DNA of 64,000 nucleotides from JAJECS01 sp965243625 (GTDB lineage Bacteria > Chloroflexota > UBA11872): positions 2,418,001 to 2,482,000 of the forward strand of contig CBDEVI010000002.1 in NCBI GenBank assembly GCA_965243625.1, given 5' to 3'. Below, piece after piece: positions 23,493-31,623 of this stretch. Positions within the stretch are counted from its first letter, which is position 1. Each line of letters begins with the position of its first letter. The notes beneath the pieces were generated by a model, which worked only from the letters and a program-made list of their open reading frames with translations, was not told the origin of the DNA and made no database searches. The position numbers and the translations under genes were made by a program.

Positions 23493-24500
23493 TGACGACG
23501 CGTCGGTAATAGTGTGGGAAGCCCAGGCGTTAGTGATCACCGACTCCGTGCGCGCCGGCTGCACGGTTCCCACGATCTCGTGCAGCGATTCCAGGCCGTG
23601 ATCGCGGGCATAGGCCGCCAGGCCCTCGGTGATGGTCTCCGCCGTGCGCGGCTCGCGGAACGTCGCCGTGCCAACCTGCACCGCCGCCGCCCCGGCCAGC
23701 AGGAATTGCAGCGCGTCCTCCGTCGAGGCGATCCCGCCGATCCCCACGATCGGTACGTCCACCACCTGCCGCGCCTCATAGACGAAGCGCAGCGCCACCG
23801 GGCGAATCGCCGGTCCCGAGACGCCGCCGCTGCCGGCGCCCAGGAACGCCCGCCGTCGCTCCACGTCGACCACCAGTCCCACGATCGTGTTGATGAGCGA
23901 AATCGCATGCGCCCCCGCGTCTTCCACCGCTTGCGCGATGGGCCGGATGTCGCCGACGTTGGGCGACAGCTTCGCGATCACCGGCAGCTCCGTGCCCCCG
24001 CGCACCGCCGCCACTGTGGCTGCCGCCGCCTCCGGCGTCGCCGAGAAGTCCAGCCCGCCGGACACGTTGGGGCACGACAGGTTCGCCTCAATGGCGCAGA
24101 CGTTCGGCAGGCCGTCGAAGGCCCCCGCCAGGGCGGTCCAGCTTGCCGAGTCGTGCGCCGACACGCTCACCACCACCGGGCACGGCAGCTCGCGCCAGAT
24201 CGGCGCCTTCTCGCGCAGCACGCCCGCGACGCCGGGATTCGGCAGGCCGATGGAGTTGAGCATGCCGGCGGGCGTCTCCACCGTACGCGGCGTCGGGTTG
24301 CCCTCGCGGGCCTCCGGCGTGACCGTCTTGGTGACGATGGCGCCGAGCCGGCTCAGGTCCACCAGGTCGCGGTACTCGTCCCCGAATCCAAAGGTGCCCG
24401 ACGCCGTCAGCACCGGGGAGCGCAACACCAGGCCGTCGCGATGGGACGGCGCGAGATTCACCGTCAGCGCGGGCGCGATCCCAGCCAGGGCCTTCCACAC
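23463..24500 (-). CDS. pyrD: Dihydroorotate dehydrogenase (class 1B-like)
   Basis: A 345-residue FMN enzyme that oxidises dihydroorotate to orotate in pyrimidine synthesis. I start at GTG 24500 (V-W-K-A-L-A-G), since the family begins near LTVNLAPSHRDGLVLRSPVL. FMN and substrate motifs are all visible: TASGTFGFGDEY, NSIGLPNPG, EANLSCPNV with the catalytic cysteine of class 1, AKLSPNV, NTIVGLVVD, GVSGPAIRPVAL and GIGGIASTEDAL. Cysteine rather than serine in that loop indicates class 1; the 1B form would need PyrK, which is not nearby. The final ~20 residues, ending SSIPSPSMGEG, run into a family C repeat and are probably not part of the fold. Confidence 0.92.
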   Translation of the reverse strand: MWKALAGIAPALTVNLAPSHRDGLVLRSPVLTASGTFGFGDEYRDLVDLSRLGAIVTKTVTPEAREGNPTPRTVETPAGMLNSIGLPNPGVAGVLREKAPIWRELPCPVVVSVSAHDSASWTALAGAFDGLPNVCAIEANLSCPNVSGGLDFSATPEAAAATVAAVRGGTELPVIAKLSPNVGDIRPIAQAVEDAGAHAISLINTIVGLVVDVERRRAFLGAGSGGVSGPAIRPVALRFVYEARQVVDVPIVGIGGIASTEDALQFLLAGAAAVQVGTATFREPRTAETITEGLAAYARDHGLESLHEIVGTVQPARTESVITNAWASHTITDASSIPSPSMGEG

Positions 24501-24715
24501 CGAATCAGTCGACCACGCGACGCTAGCACACGCGCCTTGCGAATCAACTCGTTTGCCGGTGGCCCACGCTGCGTGCAGCGTGGGACCGGCCGCGAAAGCG
24601 TTGGGTCGTTGCAGGGGCAGCCCTCGTGGCTGCCCGCATGCGGCGGCCGCCATCCGGTAACCCGAATTGCCATGTCGAGTCGCACCACTCCGTCATTCCG
24701 AGCCGCCCTCCTCCC

Positions 24716-24798
24716 GTCATTCCGAGCCGCAGGCGAGGAATCTAAGGCGTGGGGAGAACGCACAACGTCCTTAGATTTCTCACTTCGTTCGAAATGAC
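24716..24798. repeat. Family A inverted-repeat element, full length (about 83 bp)
   Basis: Imperfect ~30-base arms starting GTCATTCCGAGCC and ending CGAAATGAC surround a short centre (AGAACGCACAACGT). An 82-bp copy with a matching centre is at 51325-51406, a variant at 59142-59228 and half elements at 46765 and 48638. A partial head copy is at 24691-24704. The rest of 24501-24877 has no gene that I can see. Confidence 0.8.
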
Positions 24799-24863
24799 AG
24801 GGATTGTCCAATCACTCCACGCGTGCACCAAACCAACCGACCACGCCACGGAGGCCCCTCGGC

Positions 24864-24869
24864 TAGACT
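24864..24869 (+). promoter_or_regulatory. -10-like TAGACT, leaderless spacing
   Basis: TAGACT is followed by eight bases and then ATG 24878, which fits transcription starting at the initiation codon. Confidence 0.4.
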
Positions 24870-24877
24870 TGCAGGCC

Positions 24878-25207
24878 ATGGAGCCGTTCTTCCGTCACAT
24901 CCTCGACCGCACCGGCCGCGGCGAGCGCGTCGTCGCCGCGTTGGTCGTCGGCAGCCGCGGCTCGACCCCGCAGCGCATCGGCGCGCGCATGCTGTTCTTC
25001 CAGGACGGATCGAGCTGGGGCACGGTCGGCGGCGGCTGCGTCGAGTCCGACGTGCGGGCCAACGCCCGGCGCACCCTGGCCGACGGCCGGGCGCGCAACG
25101 TGGAAATCGACCTCGTCGACGACGTGCGCGGTGAAGGCGACGTGTGCGGCGGCACGCTCGACGTGCTGATCGAGCCATGGGAGGCCTCTGCCGCGGCGGC
25201 GGCATGA
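24878..25207 (+). CDS. XdhC/CoxI-family protein, N-terminal-domain subunit
   Basis: A 109-residue protein corresponding to the XdhC_CoxI domain: VAALVVGSRGSTPQRIGARM, then GTVGGGCVESDV (the conserved G-G-G-C-x-E) and GEGDVCGGTLDVLIEPW (second conserved cysteine). XdhC-type proteins bind and help sulfurate molybdenum cofactor before it enters xanthine dehydrogenase or CO dehydrogenase-type enzymes. In many bacteria this domain is fused to a Rossmann domain; here the Rossmann part is the next gene, overlapping by ATGA. The frame is open further upstream to 24749, but those codons come from a family A repeat and the family starts at MEPFFRHIL. No molybdoenzyme is encoded in the window. Confidence 0.8.
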   Translation: MEPFFRHILDRTGRGERVVAALVVGSRGSTPQRIGARMLFFQDGSSWGTVGGGCVESDVRANARRTLADGRARNVEIDLVDDVRGEGDVCGGTLDVLIEPWEASAAAAA

Positions 25208-26022
25208 TCACCGACGCGGCAGCGGCGGCGCTCGACGCCATCGCCTCGCGCACGCCCCAGGTCTTTGTCTACGTCGCCGGTGCGCGCCGCGTGCCGGGCG
25301 TCGAGCTCGGCCTCAAGCTGCGGTTCGAAACCGAAGACCGCCTCATCGGCTCGCTCGGGTCCGAGGCGCTCGACGGGGCCGTCGCCCGGGACGCGGCTGA
25401 CGCTCTCCGCACCGGCGAGCCCGTCACGCACACCTACGCGCCCGACGGCAGCGCCTCGTCGCGGCGCGCCGCGGCCTACGTCAAGGTCTTCTTCGACCCC
25501 ATCGTTCCCACGCCGCGGCTCGTCATCGCCGGCGCCGGGCACATCGCGCAGCCGCTGGCCCTCTGCGCGAATTTGCTGGAGTTCGAGACCTGGGTCGTGG
25601 ACGATCGCGCCGACTACGCCAACCACGAGCGCTTTCCCACCGCCGACCGCGTCGTGGTGGACCCGATGCACGAGTTCTTCTCCGAGTTGCGCGTCGATCC
25701 GGCCACCTACGTCGTGCTCGTCACCCGCGCGCATCGCTACGACGAGGAGTCGCTGCGCCAACTGCTGGACACGCCCGCGCCCTACATCGGCATGATCGGC
25801 AGCCGCCGCCGCGTGCACATCGTCCACCAGACGTTGCTGGCGGAGGGGATATCGCCCGATAAGTTTCGGCGCGTCTACGCCCCGATCGGCCTGGACATCG
25901 GCAGCCGCACGCCCGCCGAAATCGCCCTGGCCATCATGGCCGAGATCGTGAACCTGCGCCGCGGCGGCCGCGCCTCGCACCTCTCGCTCGAGCTATTCCG
26001 CCACGAGGGCGACACCGCCTAG
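25204..26022 (+). CDS. XdhC/CoxF-family protein, Rossmann-domain subunit
   Basis: A 272-residue protein. The XdhC Rossmann domain is clear: LVIAGAGHIAQPLALCANLL (G-A-G-H-x-x-x-P), WVVDDRADYANHERFP, then YIGMIGSRRRVHIVHQTLL and RVYAPIGLDIGSRTPAEIAL, the two signature segments of XdhC proteins. The first ~95 residues are an additional alpha/beta segment. Together with the preceding gene it makes a split molybdenum-cofactor maturation factor. ATG 25204 overlaps the upstream TGA, so the two should be made in similar amounts. The target enzyme must be elsewhere in the genome. Confidence 0.82.
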   Translation: MITDAAAAALDAIASRTPQVFVYVAGARRVPGVELGLKLRFETEDRLIGSLGSEALDGAVARDAADALRTGEPVTHTYAPDGSASSRRAAAYVKVFFDPIVPTPRLVIAGAGHIAQPLALCANLLEFETWVVDDRADYANHERFPTADRVVVDPMHEFFSELRVDPATYVVLVTRAHRYDEESLRQLLDTPAPYIGMIGSRRRVHIVHQTLLAEGISPDKFRRVYAPIGLDIGSRTPAEIALAIMAEIVNLRRGGRASHLSLELFRHEGDTA

Positions 26023-26060
26023 CGCAGTCTCCCTTCCACAGATCGTCGGCACCCCCTGCG

Positions 26061-26066
26061 TACACT
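26061..26066 (+). promoter_or_regulatory. -10-like TACACT, leaderless spacing
   Basis: TACACT is followed by seven bases and ATG 26074 of polA; no ribosome-binding sequence lies in between. Confidence 0.4.
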
Positions 26067-26073
26067 GCCGCCC

Positions 26074-28755
26074 ATGGCGACCGAGCAACGCCCGCGCCTC
26101 ATCGTTCTCGATGTAGCGTCCCTGCTGCACCGGGCCTATCACGCGGTGCCCAAGCACTTCGCCACCGCCGCCGGCGAGCCCACCAACGCCGTCTTCGGCT
26201 TCACCACCACCCTCTTGCGCATCGTCGACCTGCTCGCGCCCACGCACGCCGCCGCGGCCTTCGACCTTCCCGGCAAGACCTTTCGCGACGACATGTTCGA
26301 GGACTACAAGGCCGGCCGGCCCGAAACCGACGAGGCCCTCGTGGTGCAGTTTGGCCGCGTGCGCGAGCTGCTCGACGTGTTCGGCATTCCGTCCTACGAC
26401 CTCGAGAGCTACGAGGCCGACGACGTGCTCGGCACGCTGGCGGTGCAGGCCGAGCGCGCCGGGTTCGACGTGTTCCTGGTCACCGGCGACCGCGACGCCT
26501 ATCAGCTCGTGACCCCCCACGTACGGGTGCTCAGCAGCAACCCGCGCACCGGCGAACCGGTCATTTACGACGCGGCGGCGATCCGCGAGCGCTGGGGCGT
26601 CGCGCCGGACCAGGTCGTGGACTTCAAGGGCCTGGTGGGCGACTCCTCCGACAACATCCCCGGCGTCACCGGCATTGGCGAGAAGACCGCCTCGAAGCTT
26701 CTTCAGCAGTTCGCCGACATCGACGAGATCTACGCGCACCTCGACGACGTGGCGCCGGCCGCCCGGCGACGGCTCGAAGACCAGCGCGACCGGGCCGAGC
26801 TGTCCCGCGAGCTGGCGCGCATCGTCACCGATTTGCCGGTCGCGTTCGATCCCGATCGCACGCGGCTGTGGCAGGCCGACGCCGAGGCAACGACGGCGCT
26901 CATGCTGGAGCTCCAGTTCCGCACCCTGATGGACCGCCTGCCGTTCGGGCTCGCGGCGGCGGACGACGGCGCCCCGGCGACCGCCGAAATCACGCCGCGA
27001 ATCGTCGACACTCCCGCGGCAGCCGAGGAGCTCGGCGAACGGCTGCTCACCGTCGAGCGGGCGGGCGTGTTTCCGCTGCTGCGCGATTCCCGCGCCGGTC
27101 CCGAGCTGTGCGGCCTGGGCATCGCCGGGGACGGCGCCGCGGCCTACGTGCCCTGCGCCCCCAACGACGCGAGCCTGCTCGACCCGCTCCGCGAGTGGCT
27201 GGCCTCCGCCGACCACGACAAGGTCGTGTTCGACTCGAAGCTGCTGCGCCGCGGCCTCGCGGGCTGCGGGCTCTCCCTCGGCGGGGTTCAGCTCGACCTG
27301 CTGCTGGCGGCCTACCTGGTTGACGCCGACGCCACGCCGCAAACCATCGACGATCTGGCCTTCCGCCGCCTGGGCGAGACGTTGGCGCCGCCGATGGTTG
27401 ACGCCCCGCCGCCGAACACGCTCGCCACGCTCTCGCCCGAAGAGATCGCGCAGCCTCTGGCCGTGCGCGCCGACGCCTGCCTGCGCCTCGAGCCCGGCTT
27501 GGAGCAGGACCTGGACGCCAACGACCTGACGCACATCCTGCAGGACGTCGAAATGCCGCTGGCCGCCGTGCTGGCCGACATCGAGAGCCGGGGCGTCGCC
27601 ATCGACGTCGACGCGCTGCGGGAGCTTTCGCAGGCCATGCAGGGCGAGATTGAAACCCTGGCCGCGGCCATCCACGCCGACGCCGGCGGACCGTTCAACA
27701 TCAACTCGCCCAAGCAGCTCGGCCCCGTGCTCTTCGAGAAGCTGGGGCTGCCGGCGGGCCGCCGGACCAAATCGGGCTACTCCACCGCCAGCGGCGTGCT
27801 CGAGGACCTCATTGACGCGCACCCGGTGGTCCAGCGGGTGCTCGACTTCCGCGCCGTCTCAAAGCTCAAGTCCACCTACGCCGACGCGCTGGCCAACCTT
27901 GTCGTACCCGAGACCGGACGCATCCACACCAGCTTCAACCAGGCGGTGGCCGCCACGGGTCGGCTCTCATCGGCCAACCCGAATCTGCAGAACATCCCCA
28001 TCCGCACCGAACGCGGACGCGAGATCCGGCGGGCGTTCGTCTCCGGCGCCGACGATCTGGCCCTGCTGGCCATCGACTACTCGCAAATCGAGCTGCGGGT
28101 GCTGGCCCACGCGAGCGAGGACGAGGCCATGTGCGCGGCGTTTCAGGAGGGGCAGGACATCCACGCCGCGACCGCCGCGCGTCTCTACGGCGTGGGCATC
28201 GCCGACGTGACCTCGGACATGCGGCGCCTGGCCAAGACCACGAACTTCGGCATCGTCTACGGCATCAGCGCCCCGGGGTTGGCGCAGCGCACTGAGATGA
28301 CCTTCGAAGAAGCGCAGGCGTTCATCGACACCTATTTCGCCACCTATCCCGGCGTCAAGGCCTACATGGACCGCACCATCGCCGAGGCCCACGAGCGCGG
28401 CTACGTGCAGACCATGCTCGGCCGGCGCCGCTATCTGCCCGGGCTCAAGGCCCGCGTCTTTCACCAGCGGGCGGCCACCGAGCGCGTCGCCATCAACATG
28501 CCCATCCAGGGCGCCGCCGCGGACATCATCAAGATCGCCATGATCCAGCTGGACCAGGAGTTGCAGCGCCACGCCCTCGCGGCCCGCATGCTGTTGCAGG
28601 TCCACGACGAGCTGGTGCTCGAGGTGCCGCGGGACGAGCTCGACGCCGTGGTCCCGCTGGCGACGGAGAGCATGATCCAGGCCTATCCCCTGCGCGTGCC
28701 CGTGGTCGTCGACGCGCGCGTCGGCGCCAACTGGCGCGACATGGAGGAGCTGTAG
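26074..28755 (+). CDS. polA: DNA polymerase I
   Basis: An 893-residue polymerase of full length. Residues 1-~290 are the 5'-nuclease (FRDDMFEDYKAGRPETDEAL, VTGDRDAYQLV, helix-hairpin-helix GVTGIGEKTASKLL). Residues ~310-470 are the 3'-5' exonuclease fold, but the D-x-E of motif I is replaced (VFPLLRDSRAG), so proofreading is probably lost as in Taq-like enzymes. The polymerase domain has motif A LLAIDYSQIELRVLAH, motif B RRLAKTTNFGIVYGIS and motif C LLQVHDELVLEVP. It serves Okazaki-fragment processing and repair. It stands alone, with an apparent leaderless start and a repeat-rich gap after it. Confidence 0.96.
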   Translation: MATEQRPRLIVLDVASLLHRAYHAVPKHFATAAGEPTNAVFGFTTTLLRIVDLLAPTHAAAAFDLPGKTFRDDMFEDYKAGRPETDEALVVQFGRVRELLDVFGIPSYDLESYEADDVLGTLAVQAERAGFDVFLVTGDRDAYQLVTPHVRVLSSNPRTGEPVIYDAAAIRERWGVAPDQVVDFKGLVGDSSDNIPGVTGIGEKTASKLLQQFADIDEIYAHLDDVAPAARRRLEDQRDRAELSRELARIVTDLPVAFDPDRTRLWQADAEATTALMLELQFRTLMDRLPFGLAAADDGAPATAEITPRIVDTPAAAEELGERLLTVERAGVFPLLRDSRAGPELCGLGIAGDGAAAYVPCAPNDASLLDPLREWLASADHDKVVFDSKLLRRGLAGCGLSLGGVQLDLLLAAYLVDADATPQTIDDLAFRRLGETLAPPMVDAPPPNTLATLSPEEIAQPLAVRADACLRLEPGLEQDLDANDLTHILQDVEMPLAAVLADIESRGVAIDVDALRELSQAMQGEIETLAAAIHADAGGPFNINSPKQLGPVLFEKLGLPAGRRTKSGYSTASGVLEDLIDAHPVVQRVLDFRAVSKLKSTYADALANLVVPETGRIHTSFNQAVAATGRLSSANPNLQNIPIRTERGREIRRAFVSGADDLALLAIDYSQIELRVLAHASEDEAMCAAFQEGQDIHAATAARLYGVGIADVTSDMRRLAKTTNFGIVYGISAPGLAQRTEMTFEEAQAFIDTYFATYPGVKAYMDRTIAEAHERGYVQTMLGRRRYLPGLKARVFHQRAATERVAINMPIQGAAADIIKIAMIQLDQELQRHALAARMLLQVHDELVLEVPRDELDAVVPLATESMIQAYPLRVPVVVDARVGANWRDMEEL

Positions 28756-28840
28756 CCCAGGGGCCGAGCGGCTTTCGCTGCCGGCGCATCACCACAGCGC
28801 GCCGGCCCCCTTACCCTCGATGCGACCCTTGCCTATCCCC

Positions 28841-28978
28841 TCCGTCATTCCGGCGGAAGCCGGAATCCAGTCCGACCGAACCCCCACCCACGCCGATCCC
28901 AGTGCACCGCCCCGTGGCGGCCGAGCAAGTCCGGCCCCCTCTCCCTTGATGGGAGAGGGCTGGGGTGAGGGTGCTCCG
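28841..28978. repeat. Dispersed repeats: family B (28841-28870) and family C (28936-28973)
   Basis: TCCGTCATTCCGGCGGAAGC / CGGAATCCAG followed 65 bases later by the CCCTCTCCCTTGATGGGAGA / GGGCTGGGGTGAGGG hairpin. The gap 28756-29173 holds no gene that I can support; TATATC at 29153-29158 may be a -10 for the next gene. Confidence 0.8.
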
Positions 28979-29173
28979 GAACCGCCACTCCCACCGGTTG
29001 GAGGCCGATGGACGCACACCATGCGCTCCCAACCCCACGAGCCCTCCACCAGCCGTGCGATACTGGGGTGTGGGATTGACGCCTCGCTGCCAGCGGCTGC
29101 TCATGGACGACCATGAGTCCCACCAACGGTCACCGCGGCGTTCCCGAGTTGGTATATCCGCACCAGTTCCTTC

Positions 29174-30124
29174 GTGAAAGTCACGCTCGTCTACGGATTC
29201 CTCGGCGCCGGCAAGACCACGTTGCTGCGCCGGTTGATTCCTCGTCTCCAGCCCCTGGGCCGAATCGCCGTGCTCGTCAACGAGTTCGGCCGGGAGGGCA
29301 TTGATCAGCACGTGCTGCGGTCGGCCGACGTCAGGGTCCGCGAGCTCACCGGCGGCTGCATCTGTTGCGAGGTCCGCGGCGATCTGCTCGCGGCGCTGGT
29401 CCAGATCGGCCGCGAGGTGGCGCCCGAGCGGCTGGTCGTCGAGCCCACCGGCCTCGCCGCGCCCTACATGCTGGGCCAGGTGTTCACCCAGGCCGAGGTG
29501 CGCGAGATCGCCCAGGTCGACTCGGTGGTCACGGTCGTCGATGCCGCCAGACATGAAGCCGCCCACCAGGCCTTTGGCGATTTCTACGTGGACCAGATGC
29601 GCGTGGCCGACGTGTTGGCGATCAACAAGGCCGACATCGCGACGCCGGAGCAGATCGAGACCGCGCGCGATGCCGCCCGCCGGCTCAATCCCGACGCCGC
29701 CCTGGCCGTCACCAGCTATGCGGACATCGACCTCGATCTCGTCCTCGCCGCCATCGCCGCGCCCCGCCCCGCCCCCGCCGAGGCCAACGGCGACCACGGC
29801 CACGGAGAGCAACCCGAGCTCTCCACGCTCGGGCTCGAGCGCGCCACCCTCCAGCCCGAGTCGCTCGCGCGCGACCACCTCGACCGCTGGCTCGCCACTC
29901 TCGCCCGCGGCGATTTCGGCGACGTGGTTCGCGCCAAGGGCATCGTGCGCGTGGACAACGCCACACTGCTCGTCGACGTTGTAATGGGGGGCGTGGAAGT
30001 CCGGACGTTCAGGCCGACGCCGGCACGCTTCGAAATCATCGGCCGCAATCTCGATCCTCGATCCATGGAGAAGTTTCTCGCCAATGGCAACACGCACATC
30101 CCGAGCCCGTCGCTCACGCAGTAG
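29174..30124 (+). CDS. CobW/ZNG1-type G3E GTPase (metal chaperone)
   Basis: A 316-residue protein of the CobW/YjiA group. It begins directly with the Walker A region, VKVTLVYGFLGAGKTTLLRR, which supports GTG 29174. GGCICCEVRGDL is the C-x-C-C metal-binding motif, VVEPTGLAAP is the switch-like E-P-T-G motif, and NKAD gives guanine specificity. A short histidine-containing stretch (DHGHGE) and a CobW C-terminal domain (LARGDFGDVVRAKGIVRVDN) follow. Such GTPases deliver zinc, cobalt or iron to client enzymes. It heads a tightly packed run of genes to 32851 that contains an M50 metalloprotease, a plausible zinc client, though that link is inference. Confidence 0.88.
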   Translation: MKVTLVYGFLGAGKTTLLRRLIPRLQPLGRIAVLVNEFGREGIDQHVLRSADVRVRELTGGCICCEVRGDLLAALVQIGREVAPERLVVEPTGLAAPYMLGQVFTQAEVREIAQVDSVVTVVDAARHEAAHQAFGDFYVDQMRVADVLAINKADIATPEQIETARDAARRLNPDAALAVTSYADIDLDLVLAAIAAPRPAPAEANGDHGHGEQPELSTLGLERATLQPESLARDHLDRWLATLARGDFGDVVRAKGIVRVDNATLLVDVVMGGVEVRTFRPTPARFEIIGRNLDPRSMEKFLANGNTHIPSPSLTQ

Positions 30125-30656
30125 CAAACCCGCCAATCCAGCGCCCGCCGAGGGCGAGGCCGTCGCGGCCGAGGCGAACGCCGACGAGTCCGCCGACAAG
30201 GCCAACGGCAAGTTGCCGTCGCACCTCACGCACCATCGCCGCATCGCCCGCAACCTCAATGGTCTGCTCGAAAACTACGGCGAGTTGCGGCGCCAGGTCG
30301 TCCAGATCGAGCGCACCTACAAGCGCGGCGACAAGGATCTCGACGCCCGCATCTTTCAGCTCACCACGCGGCTGGACGCGCTGGAGAAGAGGCTCAACGA
30401 CTTCGACCAAGAGATGATCGGCGTCACCTTTGAATCGAATCTGAAAATTCGCGGCAACAGCGACGCCATCGAAGCCCTCTGGGACGCGCTGGAGGCGGGC
30501 GGCGGGCAGAAGGCCGTCGCCAGGCGGCGGCGCGAGGCCGCGGAGCGAGAAGAGGCGCGTCAGGAAGGCATCGAAAAGCAGCTCCAGGAGATGCTCGACC
30601 AGAAACGCCAAACCAAGCCGACGCCCCGACGACGAAAGGTCACGAAAGCCACATGA
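30084..30656 (+). CDS. Coiled-coil protein of unknown function
   Basis: A 190-residue protein overlapping the end of the CobW gene by 41 bases. It has a basic, disordered N-terminus (RTSRARRSRSSKPANPAP), a central segment rich in charged residues with heptad-like spacing (LENYGELRRQVVQIERTYKR, IFQLTTRLDALEKRLNDFDQ) and a strongly charged C-terminal helix. No enzymatic motif, signal peptide or membrane helix is visible. Position between a GTPase and an NYN protein, with an ATGA overlap to the latter, suggests an RNA- or protein-binding scaffold, but I do not recognise the family. Confidence 0.65.
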   Translation: MATRTSRARRSRSSKPANPAPAEGEAVAAEANADESADKANGKLPSHLTHHRRIARNLNGLLENYGELRRQVVQIERTYKRGDKDLDARIFQLTTRLDALEKRLNDFDQEMIGVTFESNLKIRGNSDAIEALWDALEAGGGQKAVARRRREAAEREEARQEGIEKQLQEMLDQKRQTKPTPRRRKVTKAT

Positions 30657-31408
30657 AACGACTGTCACCCATCCCTGAAGACTTCGCGCCCGACCCCGAT
30701 TCCGCGGGCAACCCCGAAGACGACCTGCGCTCCCTGATGGATGAGCTCAAGGACGCCGTGTCGGCGCCGCGCGCCGCCGAGCGCGATCTGGCCGCCGCGG
30801 CCAAGGCCCTATCACGGGCCGCCGGCGCCCTGCACACATCGAACGGCGCCTCGGACTACGGCCCCAAGCTCCGCCTGGGCGTTTTTTTGGACACCGCCAA
30901 CCTGACGGATCGGGGCTCGGACGATCCCATTCGCGTGGACTTCGCCAAGCTCCTGGCTCACGTCAGCGACGGCCGCCGCACGGTTCACGCCCGCGCCTAT
31001 TGCCCCATCTACGCCGACTTCAACGGCCGGCTCGAGCACCAGCGCTCGGTCGCGCCCGTCTGGGACATGGGCTACGACATCGTCACCAAGCCCATCAAGG
31101 TGTTTGCCGACGGCACGCGCAAGGCCGACCTCGACCTGGTCCTGGTCGTGGACGTGATCCGCCGCTTGCCGACCATGGACGTCGTGGCGCTCATGTCTGG
31201 CGACGGCGACTACGTGCCGATGGTTGAATACCTGCGGGAGCACGGCGTACGCGTCGAGGTGTATTCGTTCGCCGATGCCATTGCCGAAGAGCTGCGCCTG
31301 GCCGCCAATGCCTGGCACGACATCAGCGCCCTGACCTCGGTGCACGTGGGCGCCCCGGCCACCAAGCGGAGCCGCAGCCGCGCCGGCGCGGCAGCCGCCA
31401 GCGCCTGA
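30653..31408 (+). CDS. NYN-domain (LabA/DUF88-type) putative ribonuclease, first copy
   Basis: A 251-residue protein. After a ~65-residue helical N-terminus, the NYN/PIN-like domain shows its acidic set: LGVFLDTANL (first Asp), RKADLDLVLVVDVI (middle Asp residues) and MSGDGDYVPMVEYLREHGVR (final Asp pair). NYN domains are metal-dependent nucleases related to PIN toxins and LabA; substrates are RNAs in the characterised cases. The start ATG overlaps the stop of the coiled-coil gene (ATGA), so this is one operon. The short basic tail (TKRSRSRAGAAAASA) could bind nucleic acid. A second NYN gene lies at 34285 on the other side of two M50 genes. Confidence 0.8.
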   Translation: MKRLSPIPEDFAPDPDSAGNPEDDLRSLMDELKDAVSAPRAAERDLAAAAKALSRAAGALHTSNGASDYGPKLRLGVFLDTANLTDRGSDDPIRVDFAKLLAHVSDGRRTVHARAYCPIYADFNGRLEHQRSVAPVWDMGYDIVTKPIKVFADGTRKADLDLVLVVDVIRRLPTMDVVALMSGDGDYVPMVEYLREHGVRVEVYSFADAIAEELRLAANAWHDISALTSVHVGAPATKRSRSRAGAAAASA

Positions 31409-31437
31409 CCGGTCATGGCACGCCCACCGGCTTCGAC

Positions 31438-31623
31438 ATGAGCGGTCGCCGCCGGCGCCGACGCCGGTCGCGCCGAGAATCGCCAGGTGCATGGCGCCGT
31501 CCCTGGCGCCGTATGCGCCGCTGGTTCACCGTGGCCCGCATCTGGGCCGTCATCTCGGTGATCGCCGTGATCCTGCTGGTTGCCTCGCTCATCATCACGC
31601 CGGGTCTCACCGCTGGGAACTAG
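31438..31623 (+). CDS. Small membrane protein (61 residues)
   Basis: A very basic N-terminal half (about 15 arginines in the first 30 residues) is followed by one strong membrane helix (VARIWAVISVIAVILLVASL) and a short tail. It starts 29 bases after the NYN gene and overlaps the following protease frame by 44 bases. The composition is not what an antisense or out-of-frame shadow would give, but no family is recognised and no clear ribosome site precedes it. Possibly a small regulator or anchor for the adjacent membrane protease. Confidence 0.45.
   Translation: MSGRRRRRRRSRRESPGAWRRPWRRMRRWFTVARIWAVISVIAVILLVASLIITPGLTAGN

Noticed and set aside
24878..26022. Start of a xanthine or CO dehydrogenase operon
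   Set aside because: No molybdopterin, FAD or iron-sulfur subunit gene is adjacent; polA follows directly.
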